From Methylomonas koyamae (GTDB taxonomy: Bacteria > Pseudomonadota > Gammaproteobacteria > Methylococcales > Methylomonadaceae): 34,278 nucleotides of DNA. Positions 17,564-26,388 of the stretch are shown here, piece after piece; position 1 is the first letter of the stretch; each line of letters opens with the position of its first letter. A program made the position numbers and the translations under genes. The notes beneath the pieces are model-generated. The model was not told where the DNA came from, did not search any database, and worked only from the letters and a program-made list of their open reading frames with translations. The stretch spans positions 1 to 34,278 of the forward strand of contig CAMCSF010000006.1 of NCBI GenBank assembly GCA_945877625.1, written 5' to 3'.

Positions 17564-18639
17564 AGCCTGAATTTTGGCAAGGTAAAAAGGTTTTGTTAAC
17601 CGGCCATACGGGTTTTAAAGGCAGTTGGCTTTCATTATGGTTGCAGTCCTTAGGCGCTCATGTCATTGGATATGCGTTAGCACCGCCGACCAATCCCAGT
17701 TTATTTGAGGTTGCCGAAATCGCGTCAGGCATGATCAGTGTGATTGGCGATATACGCGATTTAGATAAGCTGCAAACCGTATTTGCAGAGCATCAACCAG
17801 AAATCGTCATACACATGGCGGCACAGCCGTTGGTACGTTATTCGTACATCAATCCAGTAGAAACCTATTCGACTAATGTCATGGGTACTGTGAATTTGCT
17901 GGAGGCAGTTAGGCAGTGCGCTAGTGTCAAGGCGGTGGTTAATATCACCACCGACAAATGTTATGAGAATCAAGAATGGGCTTGGAGTTACCGAGAAAAC
18001 GAGCCGATGGGTGGCTATGATCCTTATAGCAATAGCAAAGGTTGTGCCGAACTGGTGAGCGCGGCTTATCGATCATCGTTTTTTAATGCTGATCAATACA
18101 CACAACATGGTGTTGCGTTAGCCACTGTCCGCGCCGGTAATGTGATTGGCGGTGGTGATTGGGCGCAGGATCGTTTGATACCCGATATGGTTAACGCCTT
18201 TGAACAAGGCCAATGTGTGCATATTCGCAATCCTCATGCCATTAGACCTTGGCAACATGTTTTAGAGCCTTTACGCGGTTATTTAAGCTTGGCGGAAAAA
18301 TTATATGAGTACGGCACAAGTTATGCAGAAGCATGGAACTTTGGGCCCAATGATGAAGATGCCAAACCGGTGCTGTGGATTGTCGAACAAATGGCCAAGC
18401 TTTGGGGCGAGAACGGGACTTGGGAACTTGATCACAGCGAACATCCACATGAGGCGCATTATCTCAAGCTAGATATTTCCAAAGCCCGTAGCCGACTTGA
18501 TTGGCACCCTCGATTACGATTAAACGATGCGTTGCAACTGATTATTGATTGGTCAAAACAGCGTCAGACCGGTGTCAATGTACGCCAACTGACCTTAACG
18601 CAAATTCAAAATTATCAATCATTAACATCAATTTCTTAG
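17560..18639 (+). CDS. rfbG: CDP-glucose 4,6-dehydratase
   Basis: Extended SDR enzyme converting CDP-glucose to CDP-4-keto-6-deoxyglucose with bound NAD+. 359 residues from ATG 17560, which overlaps the rfbF stop; the in-frame codon at 17524 lies inside rfbF and is not used. The Rossmann motif is [15 protein letters not shown] near residue 13-27. [21 protein letters not shown] marks the substrate/cofactor region. The active-site YxxxK is in [10 protein letters not shown], and [17 protein letters not shown] is the RfbG-type sugar-nucleotide segment. Followed by rfbH after five bases. Confidence 0.96.
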   Translation: MKPEFWQGKKVLLTGHTGFKGSWLSLWLQSLGAHVIGYALAPPTNPSLFEVAEIASGMISVIGDIRDLDKLQTVFAEHQPEIVIHMAAQPLVRYSYINPVETYSTNVMGTVNLLEAVRQCASVKAVVNITTDKCYENQEWAWSYRENEPMGGYDPYSNSKGCAELVSAAYRSSFFNADQYTQHGVALATVRAGNVIGGGDWAQDRLIPDMVNAFEQGQCVHIRNPHAIRPWQHVLEPLRGYLSLAEKLYEYGTSYAEAWNFGPNDEDAKPVLWIVEQMAKLWGENGTWELDHSEHPHEAHYLKLDISKARSRLDWHPRLRLNDALQLIIDWSKQRQTGVNVRQLTLTQIQNYQSLTSIS

Positions 18640-18644
18640 CCTTT

Positions 18645-19967
18645 ATGCCGAATACTAAAACCCAAGCCATCAGAGATAAAATTGCCGAATTAGTCGATGA
18701 ATACGCTGCGATAACTTATGCACCGAAAACCTTTATAGGCGGTGAAACCGTGGTTCCGCCATCGGGTAAATTGTTAGGGGCAGAAGAACTTAAACTAATG
18801 ACAGAAGCGTCATTAGATGGTTGGTTAACGACGGGGCGCTTCAATGCCGAATTTGAACAAAAACTCGCAGCCTTTATTGGCGTCAAACATTTAATTACCG
18901 TTAACTCAGGTTCATCGGCAAATTTAGTGGCTTTTAGTACGTTAACGTCCAGTAAATTAGCGGATAGAGCGATTAAGCCTGGCGATGAAGTGATAGCCGT
19001 AGCCGCCGGTTTCCCCACCACGGTTAATCCGATTTTGCAATTTGGTGCAGTACCTGTGTTTGTCGATGTAGAGCCTAAAACTCACAATATCGATGCCAGT
19101 AAAATTGAAATAGCCATTAGCCCAAAAACCAAAGCCATTATGTTGGCGCACTCTTTGGGTAATCCATTTAATTTGGATGTCGTGACCGAGCTGTGTAAAA
19201 AATATAACCTCTGGTTAATTGAAGATTGTTGCGATGCTTTAGGGACTACTTATCGCGGTCAAATGGTTGGTACTTTTGGTGATATTGGTACGCTTAGTTT
19301 TTATCCAGCCCATCATATTACGATGGGTGAAGGCGGGGCCGTATTTACTAACAGTAAAAAACTGAAAATGATTGCTGAAAGTTTCCGCGATTGGGGGCGC
19401 GATTGTTTTTGCCCACCGGGAAAAGATAATACTTGTGGTAAACGGATGTGCTTTAAATTAGGGCAATTACCAAAAGGATATGATCATAAATATACCTATA
19501 GTCATTTAGGCTATAACCTGAAAATTACTGATATGCAAGCCGCCTGTGGTTTAGCGCAATTAGATAAAGCCCCTCAATTTATTCAAGCTCGTAAAGATAA
19601 TTTCGCTTTCTTAAAACAACGCTTAAAAAGCTGTGAAGAGTTTTTAGAGTTACCAGAAGCAACACCAAATTCTGATCCGTCTTGGTTTGGTTTTCCGATT
19701 ACCGTCAAACAAAATAGTCCTGTTACCCGCTTAGAATTACTCACTCATTTAGACCAGAATAAAATTGGTTCACGGCTTTTATTTGCAGGCAATTTAACTC
19801 GACAGCCTTATATGATAGGCGCTAATTTTCGGATTAGCGGCGAGTTAACCGAAACAGATAATGTGATGAATAATACATTTTGGATTGGCGTACAACCGTC
19901 TTTAACCAGAGAAATGCTTGAATTTGTAGTAACAACGATTGAAAGTTACCTTGGCATTAACAATTAA
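18645..19967 (+). CDS. rfbH: CDP-4-keto-6-deoxyglucose 3-dehydrase (E1, PMP/[2Fe-2S])
   Basis: Removes the C3 hydroxyl to give, with an E3 reductase, CDP-4-keto-3,6-dideoxyglucose. 440 residues from ATG 18645. It belongs to the DegT aminotransferase-like family, but the usual lysine is a histidine in [15 protein letters not shown], the hallmark of this dehydrase. The iron-sulfur cysteines appear in [15 protein letters not shown] plus an upstream cysteine (EDCCDAL). E1 needs an NADH-linked iron-sulfur flavoprotein reductase (RfbI/AscD type), and no such gene is in the window, so it must be supplied elsewhere. Base composition turns AT-rich here. Confidence 0.95.
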   Translation: MPNTKTQAIRDKIAELVDEYAAITYAPKTFIGGETVVPPSGKLLGAEELKLMTEASLDGWLTTGRFNAEFEQKLAAFIGVKHLITVNSGSSANLVAFSTLTSSKLADRAIKPGDEVIAVAAGFPTTVNPILQFGAVPVFVDVEPKTHNIDASKIEIAISPKTKAIMLAHSLGNPFNLDVVTELCKKYNLWLIEDCCDALGTTYRGQMVGTFGDIGTLSFYPAHHITMGEGGAVFTNSKKLKMIAESFRDWGRDCFCPPGKDNTCGKRMCFKLGQLPKGYDHKYTYSHLGYNLKITDMQAACGLAQLDKAPQFIQARKDNFAFLKQRLKSCEEFLELPEATPNSDPSWFGFPITVKQNSPVTRLELLTHLDQNKIGSRLLFAGNLTRQPYMIGANFRISGELTETDNVMNNTFWIGVQPSLTREMLEFVVTTIESYLGINN

Positions 19968-20015
19968 TCGCTATATTTTTTAATCAATAGATGAAAAAGA
20001 TAGTGCAAAACTCAG

Positions 20016-20040
20016 AAGCATTATTTTTTCAATAATGCTT
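20016..20040 (+). terminator. hairpin between rfbH and the aldolase gene
   Basis: Perfect 10-bp stem AAGCATTATT (20016-20025) with AATAATGCTT (20031-20040), loop TTTTC. There is no T-run after it and it is AT-rich, so it is better read as an intra-operon attenuator, mRNA-stability or processing element than a full terminator. It divides the CDP-sugar core genes from the extension genes. Confidence 0.4.
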
Positions 20041-20070
20041 ACCTTTAAATCGTGACTAAAGAAAACAGTT

Positions 20071-20871
20071 ATGAATAAGTTAGAAAAAGAAATGTTAGAC
20101 ATTCTCAAAAAAGGCAAAGATGAGTTTGGGTATGTCGCAGTCAAAGCAGAGTTTGAAGCCGAGGGGACTCGGATTGATGAGTTTCTCAGATTGCTTGAGC
20201 TTGCAAGACGCGTCGATCTGAAGGTCGGGCTAAAAATTGGTGGATGTGAGGCTATTCGTGACTTGCTTGAGGCACGACAAATTGGTGTTGATTATATTAT
20301 TGCACCGATGATTGAAACACCGTATGCCTTATCTAAATATATTGATGCCAAAAATAAAGTCTATGATGTTGAAGAGCAGCGAGATACTAAGTTTTTATTT
20401 AATTTAGAAACTATATCGGCATATAAACAACTTGAAAATATTGCAACGATTGCCGCTCAATCACAAGGTGCTACAGGCATCGTATTTGGTAGGGTTGATT
20501 TCTCAATGTCGGATGGTTTAGGGCGTGACAAAATTAATTCCGAAATCATTACTAATTATTGCTGTGATGTGGCGAAAGTTTGTAACGACAAAAACCTAGA
20601 ATTTGTGGTTGGCGGCGGGGTATCAATGGATTCTTTAATAGCCCTGAGAGCAATTAAAAAGATTCGTCTTGACCGATTTGAAACCCGAAAAATTATTTTT
20701 AATGGCGATGCATTAGATCAATCAAATATCGAGCAAGGCTTACTCAATGCAGTGCATTTTGAATTACTTTGGTTGCTTAATAAACGTGAATATTATAAGA
20801 CTATTGAGCGCGAAGATGATAAACGGATTGCTATGCTAGAGGAGCGGTGGGGAAAGATTCAGGTCAACTGA
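20071..20871 (+). CDS. HpcH/HpaI-family class II aldolase (or citrate-lyase-like)
   Basis: 266 residues, TIM-barrel family that makes or breaks C-C bonds using pyruvate- or acetyl-type donors with a divalent metal. The metal ligands fit E113 in FNLETISAY and D143 in [29 protein letters not shown] and [17 protein letters not shown] are the substrate-side segments seen in the family. It lies 104 bases after rfbH and 13 bases before the SDR gene. In a sugar cluster it could add a three-carbon unit or make a keto-acid used by the ThDP enzyme or the cyclase (inference). The C-terminal about 50 residues are helical and charged, beyond the usual barrel. Confidence 0.8.
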   Translation: MNKLEKEMLDILKKGKDEFGYVAVKAEFEAEGTRIDEFLRLLELARRVDLKVGLKIGGCEAIRDLLEARQIGVDYIIAPMIETPYALSKYIDAKNKVYDVEEQRDTKFLFNLETISAYKQLENIATIAAQSQGATGIVFGRVDFSMSDGLGRDKINSEIITNYCCDVAKVCNDKNLEFVVGGGVSMDSLIALRAIKKIRLDRFETRKIIFNGDALDQSNIEQGLLNAVHFELLWLLNKREYYKTIEREDDKRIAMLEERWGKIQVN

Positions 20872-20883
20872 TACTAAATCAAT

Positions 20884-21594
20884 ATGAGTGAAAATAAAGT
20901 AATCGTATTTGGTGCAACAGGAGCAATTGGCACTGCAATTGTTGAATGGTTTAATGCACAGCAATATTCAGTAATTGCTATTAGCCGAAATCCGCCAAAA
21001 AATTCACTGTCAAATAATATTACTTGGCTTGATTGGGATGGAAATGACAACGTTGATGTTTTCTCTCAGATAAGCAAACACTCTATTCATGCTGTCGTTT
21101 GGGCGCAGGGCGCGAATTTTAATGATGACATTATTAGCTTCGAAAAAAATGCCCATCAGACTATGTATGATGCCAATGTGCTTTATATATTACTCAGTTT
21201 ACAAGTATTGATAAAACGAAATATTTTGACAAAATCAGCGCGTCTTTGTCTGATTAGTTCTATTTGGCAAAATTTGGCAAGACAAAATAAATTGTCATAC
21301 TGCATTACTAAATCAGCCTTACAGGGTTTAGTTCAATCATTGACGATAGATCTAGGTCATTTTGGGCACTTGATTAATGCAGTACTGCCTGGTGCTTTAG
21401 ATACGCCAATGACACGCTTAAATTTGGATAAAAAACAATTACATAACCTAGAAGAAATGACCCCGCTTGGATCACTATCTAGCTTGGATGATGTCTGTAA
21501 TCTAGTCGGTTTTTTATGTTCACAAAACAACACAAGTATAACTGGGCAATTTATTGCAGTAGACGGTGGATTTTCATATGCAAGAATCATTTGA
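20884..21594 (+). CDS. short-chain dehydrogenase/reductase (SDR)
   Basis: 236 residues, classical SDR length. The NAD(P) motif is VFGATGAIGTAIV at about 8-20; VVWAQGANF takes the place of the NNAG motif. A catalytic serine lies in LISSIW and YxxxK in YCITKSAL. AVLPGALDTPMTR and the terminal GQFIAVDGGFS are also typical. It probably reduces a keto group, or oxidises a hydroxyl, of the sugar or carbocycle made by this cassette. Its end overlaps the cyclase start by 17 bases, implying coupled translation. Confidence 0.87.
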   Translation: MSENKVIVFGATGAIGTAIVEWFNAQQYSVIAISRNPPKNSLSNNITWLDWDGNDNVDVFSQISKHSIHAVVWAQGANFNDDIISFEKNAHQTMYDANVLYILLSLQVLIKRNILTKSARLCLISSIWQNLARQNKLSYCITKSALQGLVQSLTIDLGHFGHLINAVLPGALDTPMTRLNLDKKQLHNLEEMTPLGSLSSLDDVCNLVGFLCSQNNTSITGQFIAVDGGFSYARII

Positions 21595-22684
21595 AGTATT
21601 GTCATCTTCAGGCAATTACGCCGTCACTGTCGGCACCGATTTATTAGCAAATGTTATCGAGCAACATGGCGACTCGATATACATTATAGATGAGCGACTG
21701 CATAGTTTTTTACCACAAATAATAACTAATTGCATACTGATCAATGCGAATGAAAATACGAAGTCGCTAGAAAGTATGTCTGAAGTGATACTGCAAATGC
21801 GTGAATTTGGCGCTAACCGTAATACTCACTTGGTGGCGATAGGTGGCGGTATTATTCAAGATATTGCAACCTTTGTTGCATCGATTTATATGCGCGGCAT
21901 TCAATGGACATATATGCCGACGACACTGTTAAGCATGGTTGATTCCTGTATTGGTGGTAAATCATCCATCAATGTTTTGGGTTATAAAAATTTAATAGGT
22001 AATTTTTATCCGCCTGTTGAGATCATGATTGATATGGCTTTTATTAATACATTGAGCGAAGAACAGTTTGTCGGTGGGTTATTTGAAGCAGCAAAAATTT
22101 GTTATGCCCACAGTTATCAATCATTTTTAGATTATTTGGATAAATCGATTTTATATCCAAGGACGACAGATGATGTTCAAAAGGTCATTGTATATACCTT
22201 AAAAACCAAAAAATGGTTTATCGAAACCGATGAGTTTGATCAGAATGAGCGTTTATTACTAAATTTTGGTCATACATTTGGCCATGCCTTAGAAGCGGGT
22301 ACCCATTTCGGTATAACGCATGGTATTGCGGTTGGGATTGGCATGGTGGTAGCGGTTGAATATGCAAAATTATCAGCCTTGTTATCGGAAACGGGCATTA
22401 TTCGAGCAGAAAACTTAATTGAGCATGTTAAATCCATGTTAGGCGGTGGTGTTAAAAGCGTAATAGAAAATCCACCGGCAATAGATTTGTTGTTAGTTTT
22501 AGATAAATTTAATAACGATAAAAAGCATCGGAAAGATTGTTATCGAATGGTTGTGCCAAAAGCCGAGGGTGAGCTAGTTTTAATAGCAGAACTTAAAAAT
22601 GATGAAGTCATTAATCGGATTAAATTAGCTTACCAACGGGGCTTAGCTAAAATTGGCTATTTAAATTATCAAGCCATTGATTGA
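21578..22684 (+). CDS. 3-dehydroquinate synthase-like sugar-phosphate cyclase
   Basis: 368 residues from ATG 21578, which has GGTGGA upstream; a GTG at 21566 is the longer option. It belongs to the superfamily that cyclises a keto-sugar phosphate with NAD+ and zinc. Visible are GGGIIQD (89-95), MVDSCIGGKSSIN (120-132) and GYKNLIGNFYPP (135-146). Zinc ligands E170, H232 and H248, with K173, R225, N229 and H236, keep the exact spacing of the well-studied fungal dehydroquinate synthase residues. One change stands out: the usual HGE after the third ligand is HGI (248-250). Being inside a CDP-sugar operon, it is probably not the shikimate aroB but a paralogue acting on a sugar precursor (inference). 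Confidence 0.85.
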   Translation: MQESFEVLSSSGNYAVTVGTDLLANVIEQHGDSIYIIDERLHSFLPQIITNCILINANENTKSLESMSEVILQMREFGANRNTHLVAIGGGIIQDIATFVASIYMRGIQWTYMPTTLLSMVDSCIGGKSSINVLGYKNLIGNFYPPVEIMIDMAFINTLSEEQFVGGLFEAAKICYAHSYQSFLDYLDKSILYPRTTDDVQKVIVYTLKTKKWFIETDEFDQNERLLLNFGHTFGHALEAGTHFGITHGIAVGIGMVVAVEYAKLSALLSETGIIRAENLIEHVKSMLGGGVKSVIENPPAIDLLLVLDKFNNDKKHRKDCYRMVVPKAEGELVLIAELKNDEVINRIKLAYQRGLAKIGYLNYQAID

Positions 22685-22687
22685 TCT

Positions 22688-23749
22688 ATGCAAAATTCAA
22701 CGACTCAATGGACATTTGAACAAGATTTAGAATTTATTCTCTCTGAGACTGAATCTATATTCAAAAGCTTTAAAGGTGGACATATCTTTTTGACGGGCGG
22801 CACTGGTTTCATTGGTTGTTGGTTATTAGAAAGTTTACGTTATGCCAATCAACGCTTAAATTTAGATATTAAAGCAACCATTTTAACTAGAAATATTGCA
22901 GCATTTTCACAAAAAGCCCCGCATTTAGCTACTGATACCAATTTTAAATTTATAGCAGGTGATGTGTGTGATTTTGAATATCCAGTTGAACAGTTTAGTC
23001 ATTTTATTCATGCCGCTACTGATGCAAGTGCTCAGTTAAATGAAGACAATCCGATTCAAATGTTTAATACGGTTGTCGAAGGAACTAGACATATTCTTAA
23101 TTTTGCTGCCGAGAACAAACCCGAAAAGTGTTTGTTTTTGAGTTCAGGGGCTATTTATGGGCAACAACCTTGGGAACTTGAAAAGGTGCCTGAAAATTGG
23201 TTAGGCGCACCGAGTTGTTTGGAGGCAAAAGCCGCCTATGCGGAAGCTAAGCGAAGTGCAGAAATGCTATGTGCTATTTATGCAAAGCAAAAATCGTTAC
23301 CTATTGCTATAGCAAGAATTTTTGCAGTTTTAGGACCTTATCTGCCGCTTGATACCCATTTTGCGGTGGGGAATTTTATACGAGATGCTATTCAAGATAA
23401 ATCGATTAAGGTGCAAGGTAATGGATTACCGTTACGATCTTATTTATATGCCTCAGATTTAACCGTTTGGCTATGGCATTTATTAGTTCGCGGTCGATCT
23501 GGCGCTGCTTACAATGTAGGTTCTGATGAATCGGTATCGATTAAACAATTAGCTGAAAAATCTGCTGTGTTATTAGCAAAAGGTGAGTATCAAATCCTTG
23601 GAGCCGATGATGGTGGGTGGAATTTAGGTCGATATATTCCAGATACTCAGTTAATTAACCAAGAGTTAAGTTTATATAGAACAGTATCATTAGACGATGC
23701 CATAACAAGAACAGCTATATGGAATGGTTGGACAGGAATTAACAAATGA
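22688..23749 (+). CDS. NAD-dependent epimerase/dehydratase family (extended SDR)
   Basis: 353 residues. GxxGxxG motif LTGGTGFIGCWLLESL starts at residue 35, with a 30-residue N-terminal extension before it. Catalytic YxxxK is Y184/K188 in YAEAKRSAEM and the serine lies in LFLSSGAIYG. IARIFAVLGPYLPLDTHF and LRSYLYASDLTVWL (starting about 254) are sugar-nucleotide binding segments. It could be the ketoreductase that finishes the branched sugar (YerF-like role) or a 2- or 5-epimerase; sequence alone does not decide. It starts four bases after the cyclase, and its stop overlaps the ThDP gene (ATGA, 23746-23749). Confidence 0.86.
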   Translation: MQNSTTQWTFEQDLEFILSETESIFKSFKGGHIFLTGGTGFIGCWLLESLRYANQRLNLDIKATILTRNIAAFSQKAPHLATDTNFKFIAGDVCDFEYPVEQFSHFIHAATDASAQLNEDNPIQMFNTVVEGTRHILNFAAENKPEKCLFLSSGAIYGQQPWELEKVPENWLGAPSCLEAKAAYAEAKRSAEMLCAIYAKQKSLPIAIARIFAVLGPYLPLDTHFAVGNFIRDAIQDKSIKVQGNGLPLRSYLYASDLTVWLWHLLVRGRSGAAYNVGSDESVSIKQLAEKSAVLLAKGEYQILGADDGGWNLGRYIPDTQLINQELSLYRTVSLDDAITRTAIWNGWTGINK

Positions 23750-25539
23750 AATTATCAGATTATATTGCTGAAAAAATCGCTGAATACGGTATTAAACATG
23801 TTTTTATGGTGACGGGTGGTGGGGCGATGCATCTTAACCATTCATTGGGGACACATAAAGATTTGGAGTGTATTTTTAATCATCATGAACAAGCTTGTGC
23901 GATGGGCGCCGAGGCTTATTATCGCTTAAATAATCAATTAGCCTTAGTCAATGTCACCTCCGGTCCGGGCGGCACAAATACAATAACCGGTGTTTATGGC
24001 GCCTTTGTCGATTCAATTGGCATGTTAGTTATTTCTGGGCAAGTAAAATGGGAAACCACTGTCAGAAGTACTGGATTGCCGTTACGCCAATATGGTGATC
24101 AAGAGCTTGATATTGAAGAATTGGTTCGACCAATTACTAAATACGCGATGATGATTACCGAGCCTGATTCAATCCGTTATCACTTAGAAAAAGCTCTGTA
24201 TCTAGCAACATCTGGTAGACCGGGTCCTGTGTGGTTAGATATTCCGCTTAATGTGCAGGCTGCGCAAATTGATCCTGCCAATTTAGTGGGATTTAATCCA
24301 AACGAATTAAATCAATTATGGAAAACCACCGATATTGCCTCTGCTAGTCAAGCTATTTTTGAAAAAATAGCCAGTTCTAAACGTCCGGTTATCTTGGTTG
24401 GTAGTGGTGTGCGACTCAGTGGTCAGCATAAAGTATTTATTAAGTTAGTAGAAAAACTGGGTATTCCTGTTGTGACCGGATGGAATGCCCATGATGCTAT
24501 TTGGAATAGTCATCCAAATTATATAGGTCGCCCTGGAACCATTGGCGATAGGGCAGGGAACTTTGCGGTTCAAAATGCCGACCTTTTATTAATTCTAGGC
24601 AGTCGTCTTAATATACGTCAAGTTAGTTATAACTGGAAAACCTTTGCTCGTGATGCCTATAAAATTTGGGTAGATATTGATGAAAATGAACTTAAAAAAC
24701 CGACTGTAATGGCAGATATGCCAATACTGGCTAGTTTGAGCGATTTATTACCAGTCATGCTAAACCAACCTTATCCCGGTGCAACCGAGGGGCATAAAGA
24801 TTGGTTAGCGTGGAATTTAGAAAGAAAGCAACGATACCCGACGGTACTGCCAGAATATTGGCAAAATGATCGAGTTAATCCTTATTGTTTTATGCAGGTT
24901 TTATTTAAACAATTAAAACAAGGTCAAAATATAGTGACAGGCAATGGCAGTGCTTGTGTGATTAGTTTTCAGGTGGCCGACTTAAAACAAAATCAACGCT
25001 TATGGACTAATTCAGGGTGCGCCTCAATGGGCTATGATTTACCTGCGGCTATTGGCGCTTGTATTGCTTCAGGTAAACAACCCACTATTTGTCTTGCGGG
25101 TGATGGCAGTATTATGATGAATTTGCAAGAGTTGCAAACTATAGTCAGCTTACAATTACCAATCAAGCTATTTATATTAAATAATTCGGGTTATGTCTCT
25201 ATCTTTCAAACCCACCACAATTTCTTTAATGGCGTCGAAGTAGGCGCAGGACCGAAATCTGGTGTCAGTTTTCCGGATTTTAAGCGGCTCTGTGAAGCCT
25301 TCGGATTACCTTATCAACGCTGTTCAGTGCATGATCAATTAGAGCACGACATAAACTTAACCTTAACAATCGATGGTCCATCGGTTTGTGAAGTTATATT
25401 AGATGAAACTCAGCTATTCGCACCTAAACTTGCATCGAAACAATTGCCGGATGGCACGATGGAATCCCCGCCACTAGAAGATATGGCACCGTTCCTATCA
25501 AAAGAGGAATTGTTATCGAATATGCCTTTTGTAAATTAA
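23746..25539 (+). CDS. ThDP-dependent acetolactate-synthase-like enzyme for sugar branching
   Basis: 597 residues, three-domain ThDP enzyme. The catalytic glutamate is E48 in FNHHEQACAMGAEAYYR. The ThDP/Mg2+ motif runs from GDGS (452-455) to NN (479-480). A central domain (about 190-340) resembles the FAD/ADP-binding domain of acetolactate synthase. The tail has PPLEDMAPFLSKEELL (575-590), a feature I associate with this sugar-cluster subgroup. Next to rfbFGH it resembles YerE, which transfers a two-carbon acetyl unit from pyruvate to C4 of CDP-4-keto-3,6-dideoxyglucose. Ordinary acetolactate synthase is unlikely: there is no regulatory-subunit gene and no ilv neighbours. Donor size is unknown and may exceed two carbons. 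Confidence 0.88.
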   Translation: MKLSDYIAEKIAEYGIKHVFMVTGGGAMHLNHSLGTHKDLECIFNHHEQACAMGAEAYYRLNNQLALVNVTSGPGGTNTITGVYGAFVDSIGMLVISGQVKWETTVRSTGLPLRQYGDQELDIEELVRPITKYAMMITEPDSIRYHLEKALYLATSGRPGPVWLDIPLNVQAAQIDPANLVGFNPNELNQLWKTTDIASASQAIFEKIASSKRPVILVGSGVRLSGQHKVFIKLVEKLGIPVVTGWNAHDAIWNSHPNYIGRPGTIGDRAGNFAVQNADLLLILGSRLNIRQVSYNWKTFARDAYKIWVDIDENELKKPTVMADMPILASLSDLLPVMLNQPYPGATEGHKDWLAWNLERKQRYPTVLPEYWQNDRVNPYCFMQVLFKQLKQGQNIVTGNGSACVISFQVADLKQNQRLWTNSGCASMGYDLPAAIGACIASGKQPTICLAGDGSIMMNLQELQTIVSLQLPIKLFILNNSGYVSIFQTHHNFFNGVEVGAGPKSGVSFPDFKRLCEAFGLPYQRCSVHDQLEHDINLTLTIDGPSVCEVILDETQLFAPKLASKQLPDGTMESPPLEDMAPFLSKEELLSNMPFVN

Positions 25540-25540
25540 T

Positions 25541-26335
25541 ATGAATATACTAAAAAAACTGCTTAAACCTTTAGGTGGATCTAAGTTAGATACCTACTTG
25601 GCTAGAGAACAATTTGCTCGAAGAAATATAGTATTTTTACATGTTCAAAAAACCGGTGGATCAAGCTTTTGGCATGCATTTTCAAAGGCATTAAACTCTA
25701 ATCCTTCATTGAATTATGGGGTAATGGATGCTCATCATGTAGCCAATCAGGTATTTGGCGATGTTGAATGTTCTTACAAGGCATTACAGGTCATAGCATC
25801 AAAATCTGTTGATTTTAGATTAAGTCGAATGATTGTTCACTACCATAGCCCCTTTGGCGATGTAACTAACTTAATCTACAATCCATTGATTATTATGTGT
25901 ATTAGATCGCCTTTACAGAGAATGCGATCTGGTTTTAGGCATTGGAGGAAGTTAAATCCTAAACAAAAAAATCCGCAAGTATTTTTCGAATATGATTCTG
26001 CTTTCGGGATTAATTATTTTCTAGCGGGTTGTCTTCCCTATGATTTATCGCCATTATCGACACCGCCGGATTTCTTCATTGACTATATCAAAAAAAATGT
26101 ATTCTTTATTTCCTTAAATGACTATAAATCGAGATCGGCAAAAATTAAGTTTCTAGAAAAACAATTACGTATTCCTGAAATAGAACCCTTTATTTATTCT
26201 AAAACTATTACAGATAAAAGTTTTGATAAAGAGTTGGATTTTCTGCTTAGCAATGATGCTGATTTCAGTTCCGAATGGAAGAAAATGCTTGATATGGAAG
26301 TTTTGTGGCACAAAAGACTTCATTTAGATGTGTAG
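25541..26335 (+). CDS. sulfotransferase (family 2-like)
   Basis: 264 residues. The PAPS 5'-phosphosulfate loop is FLHVQKTGGSSFWHAF (33-48). The 3'-phosphate element is CIRSPLQRMRSGFRHW (120-135), with R122 and S130 in the expected positions. These are the two defining motifs of carbohydrate sulfotransferases. No signal peptide or membrane anchor is visible, so it is probably cytoplasmic and acts on a nucleotide- or lipid-linked glycan. It begins one base after the ThDP gene stop and is in the same transcription unit as cysC, which makes PAPS. Acceptor unknown. Confidence 0.82.
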   Translation: MNILKKLLKPLGGSKLDTYLAREQFARRNIVFLHVQKTGGSSFWHAFSKALNSNPSLNYGVMDAHHVANQVFGDVECSYKALQVIASKSVDFRLSRMIVHYHSPFGDVTNLIYNPLIIMCIRSPLQRMRSGFRHWRKLNPKQKNPQVFFEYDSAFGINYFLAGCLPYDLSPLSTPPDFFIDYIKKNVFFISLNDYKSRSAKIKFLEKQLRIPEIEPFIYSKTITDKSFDKELDFLLSNDADFSSEWKKMLDMEVLWHKRLHLDV

Positions 26336-26388
26336 TGAGCCTATTGCTTTCTATTTTTATTGGTGTGTAATCAATTCTGGATTTTAGA

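Noticed and set aside
23746-25539. Housekeeping acetolactate synthase (ilvB/ilvI)
   Set aside because: No small-subunit or ilvC gene follows, the tail matches the sugar-cluster subgroup, and all neighbours are nucleotide-sugar enzymes.
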